From Mangrovibacterium marinum (GTDB taxonomy: Bacteria > Bacteroidota > Bacteroidia > Bacteroidales > Prolixibacteraceae), in the NCBI RefSeq assembly GCF_003046625.1, contig NZ_QAAD01000012.1:53994-117993 (forward strand): DNA of 64,000 nucleotides, written 5' to 3'. The position numbers and the translations under genes are program-made. Positions 63,916-64,000 of the stretch are shown here, piece after piece. The notes beneath the pieces are model-generated. The model was not told where the DNA came from. It saw nothing but the letters and a program-made list of their open reading frames with translations, and searched no databases. Numbering within the stretch: the first letter of the stretch is position 1; each line of letters opens with the position of its first letter.

Positions 63916-64000
63916 CCACGATAACGTATAGGCTTTCGGGATTATTCTTTCGATTTTCACATCCTTGATGTTTCACAAAAAAAAGGATGTACTATGATTT

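Overview
The window is a chromosomal segment of a Bacteroidota bacterium. The evidence is TAnnTTTG-type -7 promoter boxes, lipoproteins with a short lipobox, a surface protein with a C-terminal type IX secretion sorting domain, a long-form PurF, and a dcw cluster in Bacteroidetes order. Gene content and sequence style suggest Marinilabiliales (Prolixibacteraceae-like), but the sequence alone does not prove the family. I saw no tRNA, rRNA, CRISPR array, transposase or prophage gene.

Layout. 1-7.3 kb: the first codons of a superoxide dismutase gene, a MATE exporter followed by heptamer microsatellites, then a minus-strand row of nucleoside kinase, uvrA and a membrane-anchored lytic transglycosylase. 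7.3-19.6 kb is the accessory-looking part. It holds two lipoproteins, an FN3 protein, a Crp-like regulator, a 1330-residue repeat adhesin paired with an outer-membrane barrel protein, and several kinds of repeat. 19.6-25.9 kb: an aldo/keto reductase, then a TolC/HlyD/MFS efflux operon with a divergent AraC-type regulator.

26.4-43.6 kb is one long minus-strand division and wall operon: mraZ, rsmH, ftsL-like, ftsI (with PASTA), murE, mraY, murD, ftsW, murG, murC, ftsQ, ftsA, then two tandem ftsZ paralogs and a yqeY-type gene. Four 10-bp-phased boxes precede mraZ and probably form the MraZ operator. 43.9-45.8 kb carries a PlsC-like and a GNAT-type acyltransferase that resemble the GlsA/GlsB glycine-lipid pair. 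45.9-48.3 kb has a SPOR protein and purF. 48.6-55.9 kb is a plus-strand run of small enzymes, an erythrin-VIT iron transporter, alkaline phosphatase, MntP and a histidine kinase. 55.9-64 kb has a DEAD-box helicase, dprA, aroB, aroA, tadA and aspS.

The most unusual things are: (1) three copies of a ~150-bp element with exactly conserved spacing of a TTAACA direct repeat, a -7 promoter box and a terminator hairpin, which reads as a family of co-regulated ~80-nt RNAs; (2) the two adjacent, collinear but diverged FtsZ genes; (3) a 357-bp in-frame tandem repeat; (4) five copies of a dispersed intergenic repeat; (5) a 21-bp-phased palindrome array.
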